Made by a program: the position numbers and the translations under genes. Positions 45,117-54,800 of a stretch of DNA of 64,000 bases are shown here, one piece after another. Origin of the DNA: Spirosoma fluviale (lineage in GTDB: Bacteria > Bacteroidota > Bacteroidia > Cytophagales > Spirosomataceae); NCBI RefSeq assembly GCF_900230225.1, contig NZ_OCNH01000006.1, forward strand, positions 1-64,000. Direction: 5' to 3'. The notes below the pieces were generated by a model. The model was not told where the DNA came from and made no database searches. It worked only from the letters and a program-made list of their open reading frames with translations. Each line of letters begins with the position of its first letter. The stretch's first letter is position 1.

Positions 45117-45974
45117 ATGAATCGACGTGACGCGCTGCGGTACTCACTTGGTGCAGGACTGTCTGCACTGACTTACCCTACTTTCGGACAAACAAAAGTA
45201 GCCAACAACCGATTCAGGATTGGTGCCTGCGATTGGTCAATTGGACCCGCAGGCGATATAAAGTCTTTCGCCATTGCAAAGCAGATTGGTTTAGATGGGG
45301 TGCAGGTAAGCCTGAACACCGCGTCGGATCATGAACACCTGCGTAAGCCGGAACTTCAGCGGCTAATGAAAGAGGCCGCGCAACAAGCGGGTGTGCAAAT
45401 TGGCGGACTGGCCATTGGCATGCTCAACCAGATTCCCTATAAGTCAGACCCACGCACCGAAGCCTGGGTGCAGGATAGTGTAGATGTTGCCAAAGCGCTG
45501 GGTGTCAAGAATATTCTGCTGGCGTTCTTCTCGAACAACGACTTAAAGAATGATCCGAAGGGCACACAAATTGTGATCGAACGACTGAAAGCCGTTGCCC
45601 CAAAGGCCGAAAAAGCAGGGGTGGTACTAGGCATTGAATCGTGGTTATCCGCGCCCGAACACCTGGCTATTCTGGATGCCGTGGGCTCTCCGGCGGTGAA
45701 AGTGTATTACGACGTCTGTAACTCATCGGATATGGGGTATGATATTTTCAGCGAGATACGAACGTTAGGTAAAGACCGAATCTGCGAAGTGCATCTGAAA
45801 GAAAATGGCTACCTGATCGGGCAGGGGAAAGTCAATTTGCCTAAGGTTAAGCAAGCGCTGGATGACATTGGCTACGCAGGCTGGTTACACCTGGAAGGCG
45901 CCGTTCCCAAAGGAAAACCAATGCTGGAGAGTTATATTGAGAACAACAGGACTGTGCGATCGCTATTTGCCTGA
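45117..45974 (+). CDS. sugar phosphate isomerase/epimerase-like TIM-barrel protein, Tat-exported
   Basis: The 285-residue protein begins MNRRDALRYSLGAGLSALTYP, a twin-arginine signal, followed by a xylose isomerase-like TIM barrel. Metal-ligand positions appear in GVVLGIESW (Glu), VYYDVCNSSDMG (Asp), EVHLKEN (His) and LHLEGAVPKG (Glu). Tat export suggests folding with metal in the cytoplasm and work in the periplasm. Relatives include hydroxypyruvate isomerases and 3-keto-sugar isomerases; the substrate is not known. A REP-like element separates it from the dehydrogenase gene. Confidence 0.82.
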   Translation: MNRRDALRYSLGAGLSALTYPTFGQTKVANNRFRIGACDWSIGPAGDIKSFAIAKQIGLDGVQVSLNTASDHEHLRKPELQRLMKEAAQQAGVQIGGLAIGMLNQIPYKSDPRTEAWVQDSVDVAKALGVKNILLAFFSNNDLKNDPKGTQIVIERLKAVAPKAEKAGVVLGIESWLSAPEHLAILDAVGSPAVKVYYDVCNSSDMGYDIFSEIRTLGKDRICEVHLKENGYLIGQGKVNLPKVKQALDDIGYAGWLHLEGAVPKGKPMLESYIENNRTVRSLFA

Positions 45975-45984
45975 ATCAGTTATA

Positions 45985-46070
45985 CTGGCGCGGGTATTCG
46001 CCCGTGCCTATCAATGTAGCGAGCATAGGCTCGCGTTTATAGTACAGACACGGGCGAATGCCCGTGCCAG
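45985..46070. repeat. REP-like composite element (CTGG + hairpin, inverted pair)
   Basis: Outer arms 45985-46006 and 46049-46070 pair over 22 bases with two wobble positions. Each arm is itself a hairpin with a tetraloop (CACGGGC-ATTC-GCCCGTG in one arm) preceded by CTGG. Between them lies a third hairpin GCGAGC-ATAG-GCTCGC (46019-46034). This is the architecture of a BIME made of two inverted REP units. Confidence 0.75.
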
Positions 46071-46096
46071 AATGCATTTGACGTTTGACTTAAATT

Positions 46097-49000
46097 ATGA
46101 AGGCAATCTTCTCCTCAAATCCCCTTCCATTCGTTCTGACAACGTTTGGTTTTCTATACCTGGCCGGGCAGACGTTCCGGCCAACGACGCAATTTGGCCC
46201 TCCGTTGTCCGGGGCAGAGCCATCCCGGCAGCATAGTATGGTAGTAAGCGCGGATTCAAATACGCTCTACCTACCTAATGACCTGGAGGCTACTCTGTGG
46301 GCCGAGGCTCCCATGTTCTACAACCCGACCAACATGGATATCGACGCCAAAGGGCGGGTCTGGATTACGGAGGCCGTGAACTACCGGAAATTCAATAACA
46401 AACCCGATAGCAGGCTCGACCATCCCGAAGGGGAACGGATCGTTATTTTGGAAGATACCAACGGCGATGGCAAAGCCGACGACAGCAAAGTCTTTGTAAC
46501 GGACCCGGATCTGGTGTCGCCCCTGGGCATTGCCGTCGTCGGAAATAAAGTCATTGTATCGGCCGCCCCTAATCTGGTAGTGTACACCGATGAGAACGGC
46601 GACGATAAACCCGATAAGAAAGAGGTGATGCTAACCGGTTTTGGTGGGTTAGACCACGACCATTCGCTGCATGCGGTGGTAGCCGGGCCGGATGGCAAAT
46701 ACTATTTCAACACCGGAAACGCTGGCCCGCATATCGTTAGCGACAAAGATGGCTGGACGTTGCGCTCGGGTAGTTTGTACGTGGGCGGAACTCCCTACAA
46801 CAAAGCGAATAAGGGCAACCAGGTGAGCGACGACGGGCGAATCTGGACGGGTGGCATGGCGCTGCGGATCAATCCGGACGGGTCGAACCTGAAAGTAATG
46901 GCACATAACTTCCGGAATAACTACGAAACCGCTCTGGATTCGTACGGCAACATGTGGCAGAACGACAACGACGATCAGGTGGTTGCCTGCCGCACCAGCT
47001 TTTTGATGGAAGGGGCCAATGCCGGGTATTTCAGCAGCGACGGCACCCGCTACTGGCAGGGCGATCAGCGGCCGGGCCAGACCATTCCAATTGCCCACTG
47101 GCACCAGGAAGATCCCGGCGTGATGCCCGCTGGCGACATCAGCGGGGCCGGTTCGCCAACGGGTATGGTTATGTACGAAGGCGATGAACTCGGGCCGCAG
47201 TACCGGGGAATGTTACTCAGTGCCGAAGCAGGCCGCAACGTGATTTTCAGCTACAAGCCCGAGCCAATGGGTGCCGGTTACCGGATGCCCCGCACCGATT
47301 TTATCAGCACTTTCCCCGAAGTAGACCCCAACTATAAGTGGGATGCCGCTACGGACGATACACGCAAGTGGTTTCGGCCCAGCGACGTAGCCGTTGGCCC
47401 TGACGGAGCCATTTACATTGCCGACTGGTATGATCCCGTGGTAGGTGGACACCAAATGAAAGATGCCAAAGGATACGGCCGTATCTACCGAATTACACCC
47501 AAAGGCAAAAAGCTCAAAACGCCAAAGATCGATTTGCGGAACATACAGGGACAAATTGCGGCTCTCTTGAACCCCGCCGTAAATGTACGGATGATGGGTT
47601 TCGAGGCTTTGGTGGCGCAGGGCGAGAAGGCGGTAGAACCGGTTATGGGTATTCTGTCGTCATCGAATCCGTTCCATCGCGCCCGCGCCATCTATCTGCT
47701 GGCGCAACTCGGTGCCGAAGGCCAGTTTGAGGTGGAGCGATTGCTCAAGGCTGTCGATGCCCCGGTTCGACTGACCGCCTTCCGGGCATTACGGAGTATT
47801 ACTCCCGAAAACTCTAAGTCCATTCCGGCCCTTACGGCGTCTCAAAAAGCTTTACTGCCACTCATGGGCAACTTGTCCGTCGATAAAAGTGCGGCCGTTC
47901 GTCGGGAGGTAGCCATTGCTCTCCGCGACGTTCCATTTGATAACTGCCGATTTTTACTGATGAACCTGGTAAAGGGATACGACGGGCAGGACCCCTGGTA
48001 TCTGGACGCCCTCGAAAAGGCCGCCGATGGTAAGGAAGAAGCCTTGTTCTTTGAGCTTCAGCAAATAATGCCCAAAAATCCCGTTGAGTGGGATCAACGG
48101 GCGGCAAATCTTGTTTGGGAATTTCACCCGCCCTCTGCGGTAACGATGCTGAAGAAACGAGCGGCTAGTCCCTCGTTGTCTGCCGATGCCCGAAAGCAAT
48201 CCATTGTTGCGCTGGGATTTATTAAAACGCCACAGGCCGCGCAGGCAATGGTTGAGTTATCGAAATTGACGGATAAGGACGTGGCCGATCAGGCGCTGTA
48301 CTGGATGGGTTTTCGGCGCGGCAATGACTGGGCCAAATTCCTGAACTGGGAGGAGGTTATGCCAACGAAAGTATCGTCGCAGGAGCAAAAGATGCTGACG
48401 AACCGGCAAATTCTGCTGGATGAATACAAATCGGATACCGAAAAACGGAGGATAGCCCTGGAAATGGCCCGTGATCCCGAAGGGGGCAAAATTCTGGTTG
48501 GCCTGGCTGCCGATAAGAAACTGTCGGATAAGCTGGTCAAAGCCGTTACGCCAACACTACTCAAAAACCCGGATCAAAGCGTTAGGACGATGGCTAAAGA
48601 GTACTTCTCCGTAAAGTCGGAGGCCCCGGCATCCGATGAAACCGCTTCGGTTGCTGCCAAACCAGCTTCGGTGGCTACTGCTGAACCGGCCATAGCGAAA
48701 CCGGCAATAGTGAGTACCAGCAGTAGCAGCAGTTCAGACCCGGTGCTTGACCAGATAGCAATGCTGTCGGGAAATGAGCGGACGGGCAAAACGGTTTTCA
48801 GTGCCAATTGTGCCACCTGTCACAAGCATGGCCAGCTGGGAAGTGACGTTGGCCCGGAGCTAACGAAGATTCACCAGAAATTTGATAAGAATGGACTCCT
48901 GGATGCCATTTTACACCCCAGCGCGGGGATTGCCTTTGGCTACGAACCCTGGCTGATAACCACCAAGACGGGGCAAACATTTTATGGCTTTCTGGTAAGC

Positions 49001-49174
49001 GATAACGATCAGGCGGTTGTGGTTCGGGGTATAAAAGGACCTAAGCACACCATCCCCGCCGATCAGGTTTCGTCAAAGCGGCAGTACAAAACCAGCCTCA
49101 TGCCCGACCCCGTCGCCATGGGTCTTAGCAACCAGCAAGTCGCTGATTTGACAGCTTTCCTGCTGAAGCAGTAA
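46097..49174 (+). CDS. membrane-bound dehydrogenase-type protein: beta-propeller, HEAT repeats, cytochrome c
   Basis: The 1025-residue exported protein has an N-terminal signal or anchor (PFVLTTFGFLYLAGQ). A sugar-dehydrogenase-like propeller follows (MDIDAKGRVWITEAVNYRKF near residue 77, HDHSLHAVVAGPDGKYYFNTGN near 190, DVAVGPDGAIYIADWYDPVVGGHQ near 435). HEAT-like repeats occupy about 480-790, then an Ala/Ser/Pro linker. The C-terminal cytochrome c domain has CATCH (about Cys905, Cys908, His909). This matches the PVC-type heme-binding dehydrogenases also frequent in Cytophagales, thought to oxidise sugars or aldehydes. The exact substrate is unknown. Confidence 0.85.
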   Translation: MKAIFSSNPLPFVLTTFGFLYLAGQTFRPTTQFGPPLSGAEPSRQHSMVVSADSNTLYLPNDLEATLWAEAPMFYNPTNMDIDAKGRVWITEAVNYRKFNNKPDSRLDHPEGERIVILEDTNGDGKADDSKVFVTDPDLVSPLGIAVVGNKVIVSAAPNLVVYTDENGDDKPDKKEVMLTGFGGLDHDHSLHAVVAGPDGKYYFNTGNAGPHIVSDKDGWTLRSGSLYVGGTPYNKANKGNQVSDDGRIWTGGMALRINPDGSNLKVMAHNFRNNYETALDSYGNMWQNDNDDQVVACRTSFLMEGANAGYFSSDGTRYWQGDQRPGQTIPIAHWHQEDPGVMPAGDISGAGSPTGMVMYEGDELGPQYRGMLLSAEAGRNVIFSYKPEPMGAGYRMPRTDFISTFPEVDPNYKWDAATDDTRKWFRPSDVAVGPDGAIYIADWYDPVVGGHQMKDAKGYGRIYRITPKGKKLKTPKIDLRNIQGQIAALLNPAVNVRMMGFEALVAQGEKAVEPVMGILSSSNPFHRARAIYLLAQLGAEGQFEVERLLKAVDAPVRLTAFRALRSITPENSKSIPALTASQKALLPLMGNLSVDKSAAVRREVAIALRDVPFDNCRFLLMNLVKGYDGQDPWYLDALEKAADGKEEALFFELQQIMPKNPVEWDQRAANLVWEFHPPSAVTMLKKRAASPSLSADARKQSIVALGFIKTPQAAQAMVELSKLTDKDVADQALYWMGFRRGNDWAKFLNWEEVMPTKVSSQEQKMLTNRQILLDEYKSDTEKRRIALEMARDPEGGKILVGLAADKKLSDKLVKAVTPTLLKNPDQSVRTMAKEYFSVKSEAPASDETASVAAKPASVATAEPAIAKPAIVSTSSSSSSDPVLDQIAMLSGNERTGKTVFSANCATCHKHGQLGSDVGPELTKIHQKFDKNGLLDAILHPSAGIAFGYEPWLITTKTGQTFYGFLVSDNDQAVVVRGIKGPKHTIPADQVSSKRQYKTSLMPDPVAMGLSNQQVADLTAFLLKQ

Positions 49175-49182
49175 AAAAGTTT

Positions 49183-49222
49183 GATTGAACACAGAAACGG
49201 TCCGCCGTTTCTGTGTTCAATC
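49183..49222. terminator. 18-bp perfect stem between convergent genes
   Basis: Arms 49183-49200 and 49205-49222 are perfect complements around TCCG. The element lies between two converging genes and probably terminates both, although its T tract is weak. Confidence 0.75.
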
Positions 49223-49229
49223 CTTAACC

Positions 49230-49811
49230 TCATTTCACCACATACCCCGCCTTCTTTAACTCGGCGGCTGTGAGGTTGATTACGTTCACATCCAGTTTAA
49301 TGGGCTCCAGTGGTGTGTCGGTTTTATCGGTCTTGACGGCTACGATGGCGTCGACTACGTTCATACCTTTGAAAACCTGCCCAAACACCGTGAATTTATC
49401 GTCCAGACGGGCCAGCCCCTTCTTGTTCTGCACAATATAAAACTGGCAACCCGCCGACAGCATCTCTGGGTTGTTGTCACGCCCGGAACCTACCGCGCCA
49501 TATACGTGCCGTATGGTGGGTACGAACTCCGGTTTCAGCAGATAGGGAGAATCGGAAAATCCCGCTGGTGTATCGGGGCAACCACCCTGCGCCACAAAGT
49601 TGTTAATGACCCGGTTGAAGGTGAGCGTATCCCAGTAATTTGCCTTCGCGAGTTTCATGAAGCTGGTCTTATGGTTCGGCGTTTCGTCGTAAAGCCAGAA
49701 AAGTATCTCGCCTTTAGGCGTCTTTATCTGCCCAACGGGATACGTTTTGGCGGGTTTGGGAGGGCTGAAAAAGGCCGCAAGGCAGGCTAATAGCAGGAGA
49801 ATAGTGGGCAT
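49230..49811 (-). CDS. cyclophilin-type peptidyl-prolyl isomerase, exported
   Basis: The 193-residue protein has a signal peptide (MPTILLLLACLAAFFS) and a cyclophilin domain. The catalytic arginine lies in LTFNRVINNFVAQGGCP, and the family motifs SAGCQFYIVQ and KFTVFGQVFKGMNVVDAI follow. It should assist folding of periplasmic proteins, perhaps the large exported dehydrogenases on either side. It is a single gene with its own start region after the REP-like repeat at 49885-49961. Confidence 0.9.
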   Translation of the reverse strand: MPTILLLLACLAAFFSPPKPAKTYPVGQIKTPKGEILFWLYDETPNHKTSFMKLAKANYWDTLTFNRVINNFVAQGGCPDTPAGFSDSPYLLKPEFVPTIRHVYGAVGSGRDNNPEMLSAGCQFYIVQNKKGLARLDDKFTVFGQVFKGMNVVDAIVAVKTDKTDTPLEPIKLDVNVINLTAAELKKAGYVVK

Positions 49812-49884
49812 GGTTGTCCAGATTTATTTTTGAGCTTGTGTTAAAGATAAGAATTGGCAGCATAAAAAGGCCTTGATAAGCGGT

Positions 49885-49961
49885 CCCTGTAGCCTGGACG
49901 GCCACGTCCGGGTAAGCATGGAGCTACTTTATTCCCGGACGTGGCCGTCCAGGCTACAGGG
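49885..49961. repeat. REP-like composite element (GTAG + hairpin, inverted pair)
   Basis: Perfect 28-base arms (49885-49912 and 49934-49961) flank a 21-base loop. Each arm contains GTAG followed by a hairpin with stem GGACG / CGTCC and loop GCCA, extended by CC/GG. GTAG in front of a palindrome is the hallmark of REP units mobilised by REP-associated tyrosine transposases. It lies downstream of the sugar dehydrogenase gene. Confidence 0.8.
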
Positions 49962-49976
49962 GTTCACCTGAAAATT

Positions 49977-51662
49977 TCACTTGACCACCTTATACGTCAT
50001 GCCGTCTGATTTAGTCATCAGATACAGCTCGCCAGCGGCATCCTGACCAATTCGGAAATCGACTTTGCTGGCTTTGCTCAACTCTTTCAGGGTCGTTGGT
50101 TGTCCATCCAGCATCAGCGGAAACTCATGGATGGTTGCCTGCGAGCCTTCCTTAATCTCATTGAGGTTGACGTAGAAAACCCGCCCCCGAACGATTTCGC
50201 CGAAAATGTATTTCCCTCTCAATTGTGGAAGTTGCTTCCCCGTGTATTCGAATCCACCCATGATCGCGTTGCCCTCGTCGTGGTCGAACTGTGCCGCCGG
50301 ATACGAATAGCCATACCGGGCGTCATTCTTGGGTAGTGGGTAAACGTTGTTTACGTTGTCGGTCGAGTCGATACGAAAGGTGCCTTCCCGGTCGGGCCAA
50401 CCGTAGTTTTTGCCCGGTTTGATCAGATACAGCGATTCGATCTGTCGCTGACCGATGTTGGTAACCAGCATTTTTCCGTCTGACGTCCACGAAATTCGGT
50501 TGGGATTCCGAAAGCCTGCGGCATATACTTCGTCCAGGCCGTCTTTACCGACAAATGGATTGGTTTTGGGAATGCCGTACTGCCCGTTTTTACTCGTTCG
50601 GCCGGTGGGGTCTATGCGGAGTACTTTCCCCCAGACATGGTTTTTGTCCCGCGCAATAAACGGATACCCTTTTTCAACGGCCCCACCGTCGCCTATGCCA
50701 ATATAAAGCAATCCGTAATCCTGATCGGTGAGTTTTGCATACGGATTGAAGGCAATTTCCTGCATGCCATGAATCTGGTCGACCACGTTTACCCGAAGCA
50801 ACTCACGGGGCTTACCGGTCAGCACACGCGAACGAGGATCGACAACCGTCCATTCGTTCACCACCCATTGCAGTCGAACGGGAATGCTGTCGGCGTAGGC
50901 GAAATCAGCTTTGGCGGCATCTTTGGGTTCCGTATGGGTCGTGTAGACGAGCCCGTTTTTAGCGTAATCCGGATGAAAAGCGAAACTGCCTAAGCCCGTT
51001 GCCAGACCGGGTGCGTTGGTGAAATTTTTGAAATGCTCCGTGGCATCAAAGTACACATCGGGCTGATTATTTGCCGTCAGGATATAGATTTTGCCCTGTA
51101 GATCGGCCACCATCGTTTCTTTGGTGATCGGGTGGAAGCCCATCTTGTTGATCCGTGTGCGGGGCTGCGTTTTGTTCGTAAAGGGAAACTGCATGACCTT
51201 TTGCAGATTCAGAACAATAGACGACGGGGCTATTGCCGGAACAATCGGGTTTTCCAGTGGCATTTTCCCAGACGAAATTCGAACGCTGGGAGCGGGCTTC
51301 TCAAGAATGTAAGCCACTACATCGTCGAGTTCTGTAGCCGTCAGCTGCTTGAAATCGGGCATAACGGTGCCGAATTTTTTGGCTTTATCGAGCGCCCGGG
51401 CCACCCGCGCATCGATCTGGGCTTTGGGGCTTTTAATGAATTCGGTTAGGTAAGTTCGGTCAACAATGTTCTTTAGTCCACCCAGTTGCGGACCAATGCC
51501 ATCCTGTTTGAAGTTATGGCAACCGGCACAATTGGCGTCAAAGAGCTTTTCCCCATTACGTATATTCTGTGCAAGCAAAGACTCGTTTGGCAGGACAACG
51601 ATTATAGCAATAACAATAAGCCGACAAAGCACTGCAAGAGAATAGGAGCGAAACGGGTGCAT
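49977..51662 (-). CDS. sugar dehydrogenase (PQQ/GSDH-type propeller) with N-terminal cytochrome c domain
   Basis: The 561-residue exported protein has a signal peptide (LCRLIVIAIIVVL) and a cytochrome c domain with CAGCH (Cys45, Cys48, His49) and a Met ligand in VMPDFKQL. A six-bladed glucose/sorbosone dehydrogenase propeller follows: GLGSFAFHPDYAKNGLVYTTHTE, HGMQEIAFNPYA, DYGLLYIGIGDGGAVEKG and YAAGFRNPNRISW. Direct electron passage from substrate to heme is implied. It neighbours another cytochrome-linked dehydrogenase and a Tat-exported isomerase, suggesting a periplasmic sugar-oxidation function. Confidence 0.88.
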   Translation of the reverse strand: MHPFRSYSLAVLCRLIVIAIIVVLPNESLLAQNIRNGEKLFDANCAGCHNFKQDGIGPQLGGLKNIVDRTYLTEFIKSPKAQIDARVARALDKAKKFGTVMPDFKQLTATELDDVVAYILEKPAPSVRISSGKMPLENPIVPAIAPSSIVLNLQKVMQFPFTNKTQPRTRINKMGFHPITKETMVADLQGKIYILTANNQPDVYFDATEHFKNFTNAPGLATGLGSFAFHPDYAKNGLVYTTHTEPKDAAKADFAYADSIPVRLQWVVNEWTVVDPRSRVLTGKPRELLRVNVVDQIHGMQEIAFNPYAKLTDQDYGLLYIGIGDGGAVEKGYPFIARDKNHVWGKVLRIDPTGRTSKNGQYGIPKTNPFVGKDGLDEVYAAGFRNPNRISWTSDGKMLVTNIGQRQIESLYLIKPGKNYGWPDREGTFRIDSTDNVNNVYPLPKNDARYGYSYPAAQFDHDEGNAIMGGFEYTGKQLPQLRGKYIFGEIVRGRVFYVNLNEIKEGSQATIHEFPLMLDGQPTTLKELSKASKVDFRIGQDAAGELYLMTKSDGMTYKVVK

Positions 51663-51892
51663 GAGGGAGTGAATGATTTATCCTGACAAAGCCTGTTGGC
51701 TAGTCTTATCTAATTCTGTACACCAAACTATTTTATCCGAGCACTAAGATTATTGAATCCATCGGACAGCGTCCATGACTTAAATCAAATGCACATTAAA
51801 CCCTTACCCACAAATCGGAATCATACCGGTAACGGTTATGGAAAAATAGATTTACATTCATCCATCTCAACAACCTGCCATCGATACTTGCT

Positions 51893-54800
51893 ATGAACGC
51901 TTACTGGTCTTTCTTTTTCGTGCTGGTCGCCATGGCGGCATCCGCGCAAAACCGTCCACAACCTAACTATACCCGCGACTGGAAACGGGCCGACTCACTG
52001 GTGGCGAAAGGGTTACCCAAATCGGCGCTCGACATTGCCAATCGAATTTATAAAGAAGCCAAAGTCCAGAAAAACTACCCGCAGGTAGCCAGAGCTGCCA
52101 TGGCCCGGCAAGTTTTCCGAAGTTACTCCGATGAGGATTCCTACGTCGAACTGGTTCGCTCGTTGCAGATCGACATTCAGGATACTCCTGAACCCGCTAA
52201 ATCGGTGCTGCAATCGGTGCTGGCTGATATTTACTGGCAGTATTTTCAGCAAAACCGCTACAAATTTTATAATCGGGCCACGATAGGCCGGGCCAATCCA
52301 AGCCGGGCCACGATAGGAAAAGTTGCTACTGGAAAGCCCTCATCGGGAAGTACGGCACCGTCAGTGGTTCCGAACGATTCAACGGCCACCGATTTTACCA
52401 CCTGGGATGCTCCGCACCTCATCGAGGTGATCACGGCCGCTTACCGGACTTCTGTTCAGGACAAGGCGTTGCTACAAAAAACGCCCATTACCGATTATGA
52501 CGTGCTCATCGACAAAGGCGACGCCGATGCGCGGCCACTCCGGCCAACGTTATATGACCTGCTGGCGCATCGAGCTATCGGCTTCTTTCAGAATACCGAG
52601 CCCGATTTACTCAAGCCAGTCTTTAAGTTTGAACTGAATCAGCCTAGCTATCTGGCCGGGCCATCGGAGTTTACAAAGCTGACCATTCAGAGTCAGGATT
52701 CGCTTTCGGGCCGTTATCAGGCTTTGCTGCTCTATCAGCAACTGCTCGCCTTTCACCTGTCGGACGCAAATCCCGACGCGCTGGTCGATGTCGATGCCCT
52801 TCGGCTGGCCTTTGTGCATCGGCATAGTGTGTTACCTGATAAAGATGCCTTGTTTCAGCAGACGCTGGAAAAACAGATCACAATGTATAAAGGCAAATCC
52901 GCCGAAGCGATTTATGCCTACCAGTTGGCGGAGTTCCTGACAAATCAGGGCGGTATAGTTCGCCCGCTGGACGATACCGATGACCCGGACCCCGCTAAGC
53001 CAAACCCATTTCGCTGGAACCGCAAACGAGCCGCCGACCTCTGCCGGGATCTGATCAAACGTTTTCCAAACACGCTGGCCCGTAAGCAGGCAGATGCGTT
53101 GCTGACCCAACTGCTGGCTGCTTCTTATTCGACACAGGTCGAACAGGTGAATACGCCGGAAAAGCCGTTCCGGGCGCTGGTCAATTACCAGAATACGCCG
53201 AAGATTACCTATCGGATTATCCGGTTGCCGCTGGCCGACGTTCGACAGCCGTACAATCAAGTTGAAAATACGGATGAACAGCGACGAAGGCGAATCGGCA
53301 GGTGGCTAAAGCGCCCATCTGTCATTGAAACGTCCGTGGTGCTTCCCGACGATGGCGACCTGAACAGTCATTCGGTCGAAATACCGATTGCGGGTTTACC
53401 CGTTGGTCAATATGTGCTTTTGCTTACTTCGGAAAACAGCTTTAGCGAAACGTCGGAAAATCTACAGCTATCGCTTTTTACGGTGTCGGCGCTAAGCTAT
53501 CTGGTGCGGCAGGACAACAGGAGCGATAAAACGCAAACGTTGTTCGTCATGAACCGGCTTACGGGCGAGCCCATACCCAACGCGTCGGTAACCCTGGTCG
53601 ATGTGGAGAACTTCAGGCTGACAAACACGAAAAAGTCATTCATGACCGATGCCGCTGGCCTGCTTGCCCTACCTGACAGCGAGACACCCACGGCCCAGCG
53701 TTTCGGATACCTGATTGCTTCGGGTCGCGATACCCTGCTTTCCGGTACGCTTTACAATTACAGAAACCCACCGCAGCAAGAGCGGGAAGAAACCTACGCC
53801 CGATTGTTCACCGACCGCGCCATCTATAGGCCCGGTCAGCCAATTTATGTGAAAGGGTTGCTCTATAACGGCAAGATGAACCAGTATGCCGTGCTGGCCG
53901 GTGAAGAAGTGGATGTTGAATTTCTCGATCAGAATGGAGAACGGATAGCCGAAAAAACGCTTAAAACCAACGAATTCGGTACGTTCGAGGCCTCGTTTAC
54001 AGCACCCGTAGGCCGACTTACCGGAAACATGACCATTCGGACGAGTGACGGCAGTACCGGCATCCGGGTTGAAGAGTACAAACGCCCGACGTTCGAGGTG
54101 AAGGTCGACCCTATAAAAGAGTCGTTTAAACTGGAGCAGACCGTTACGCTCTCTGCATCGGCCAAAACGTTCTCGGGCGCGGTGGTCGATGGGGCTGAGG
54201 TGCGGTATCGCGTGGTACGGAGCCTGCAGCCACGCTGGGAGTGGTGGTATGGCTATCGTACGGGTGGCCGACCGGTGAGCCAGGCTGAAATTGCCAGCGG
54301 CACAGCACAAACCGACGCTCAGGGTAACGTCCGTATAACCTTCCCGGCCACCCCCGACCGCGAGCAGTCCCGCGAGAGCAACCCTGTTTTTGATTTCAAC
54401 GTAACGATTGATGTGACCGACCGGGCGGGCGAAACGCGGTCGGCCACTAAAACGCTGCGTATTGGCTACTCGGCCATACAGGTCAGTCTGGCGATTCCGC
54501 CCCAGATTGAGAGCAATGCCCCAGCGACTTTTCCGGTCAACATTACCAACCAATCCGGCGAGAAAGTGGCCGCAAAAGGGCAGTTGACCGTCTATCGGCT
54601 GCAACCGCCCGCCCGGCCTTTACGAAACCGGCTCTGGAGCCGCCCCGACCGGCAGTTTCTGAGCCGGGATGAATTTGAGCGCTTATTTCCCAACGACCTG
54701 TACGCTAACGAAAATGACCCACGCTACTGGCCGAAGGGTGATGTGGTGCAACAACAGTCCATTACTAGTCCGGCCGATTCACTGGTGAAAGCCGACCTTA

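Noticed and set aside
45985..46070. CRISPR repeat or attachment site
   Set aside because: There are only two inverted arms with an inner hairpin, no direct repeats and no spacers; the structure fits a REP pair.
51663..51892. Regulatory elements in the gap before the alpha-2-macroglobulin gene
   Set aside because: A TAGATTTA box at 51847-51854 was seen, but with no TTG at the right distance and no repeats; nothing could be supported.
53669..54604. 311-codon open frame opposite the alpha-2-macroglobulin gene
   Set aside because: Fully antisense to a conserved gene, with no signal or domain; typical of GC-rich coding sequence.
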